Source: Bacillota bacterium (GTDB lineage Bacteria > Bacillota > Clostridia > Lachnospirales > Cellulosilyticaceae). Taken from it: a DNA stretch of 5,752 nucleotides. Of this stretch, positions 5,550 to 5,752 are shown in pieces (position 1 is the stretch's first letter; every line of letters begins with the position of its first letter). Location: NCBI GenBank assembly GCA_023457875.1, contig JAEXBC010000398.1, forward strand, positions 1 to 5,752. Reading direction: 5' to 3'. Below the pieces are notes generated by a model. The model was not told where the DNA came from. It did not search any database and saw only the letters and a list, made by a program, of their open reading frames with translations. The translations under genes were made by a program, and so were the position numbers.

Positions 5550-5752
5550 TTACTTATTACCTGCTAATATCTGTGATAATAAGTCATTTCCTTCTGGTAC
5601 AAGTTCAATAGGAATTTCATTTTCAATAATACGTTCTGTTTCTAAAATATCAAACATTGCTGATGCAACGTCCTTGTCACTTGCTATTTCTCTCAGTGTT
5701 TCTCCAACTATTTTAGGCCTTATGGTTGCAGCCTTACCAAAATCCACTGCAG
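5550..5752 (-). CDS. C-terminal fragment of an unrecognised protein
   Basis: The frame is open to the right edge, so only the last 66 residues and the TAA stop (5552-5550) are seen. A GTG at 5747-5745 could be read as a start, but there are only five bases of upstream sequence, no SD, and the codon before it (GCA) keeps the frame open, so a truncated larger gene is more likely. The visible part reads V-D-F-G-K-A-A-T-I-R-P-K-I-V-G-E-T-L-R-E-I-A, then D-V-A-S-A-M-F-D-I-L-E, then E-N-E-I-P-I-E-L-V-P-E-G-N-D-L and ends L-A-G-N-K. It is a soluble-looking, acidic, mixed helix/strand tail without a membrane segment or Cys. I do not recognise the family. It converges on the threonine dehydratase gene and shares its terminator, so no operon link is implied. 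Confidence 0.7.
   Translation of the reverse strand, partial: AVDFGKAATIRPKIVGETLREIASDKDVASAMFDILETERIIENEIPIELVPEGNDLLSQILAGNK

Overview
The window is AT-rich DNA with strong GGAGG/AAGGAG-type Shine-Dalgarno sites and U-tract hairpin terminators. The encoded proteins resemble clostridial ones: a PadR regulator followed by a permease-prefix protein, a long DHH phosphoesterase, a YfbK-like lipoprotein and a single-ACT threonine dehydratase. I read it as chromosome of a low-GC Gram-positive anaerobe (Clostridia). This placement is an inference from composition and protein style, with no phylogenetic marker to confirm it.

Layout, left to right. (1) Bases 1-156 (minus): N-terminus of a permease-prefix/DUF1700-like protein that runs out of the window, directly downstream of (2) a 106-residue PadR-family repressor (179-499, minus, TTG start). 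Upstream of padR, a sigma-A type promoter is embedded in a perfect 10-bp inverted repeat (550-578), a convincing candidate autoregulatory operator. (3) A strong terminator hairpin (597-637) separates this operon from a DHH/DHHA1 phosphoesterase (640-2133, minus) that carries an unusual C-terminal extension of about 165 residues, seemingly two degenerate copies of one module. (4) A second, weaker terminator-like inverted repeat (2207-2248) ends a von Willebrand factor A lipoprotein gene of the YfbK type (2316-3965, minus). (5) A divergent, AT-rich 262-bp intergenic region (3966-4227) holds promoters for the lipoprotein gene and for (6) threonine ammonia-lyase with one ACT domain (4228-5448, plus). 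(7) A near-perfect bidirectional terminator (5489-5532) lies between that gene and (8) the convergent 3' end of an unrecognised gene (5550-5752, minus).

The genes look like four or five independent transcription units rather than one pathway. PadR and its downstream partner form one self-regulated unit that probably senses envelope or small-molecule stress. The DHH protein, the vWA lipoprotein and the threonine dehydratase each appear to have their own transcription boundaries. I found no mobile element, CRISPR array, tRNA, rRNA or riboswitch. The most unusual parts are the DHH C-terminal extension and the padR promoter/operator; I see no evidence for a wholly new multi-gene system here.
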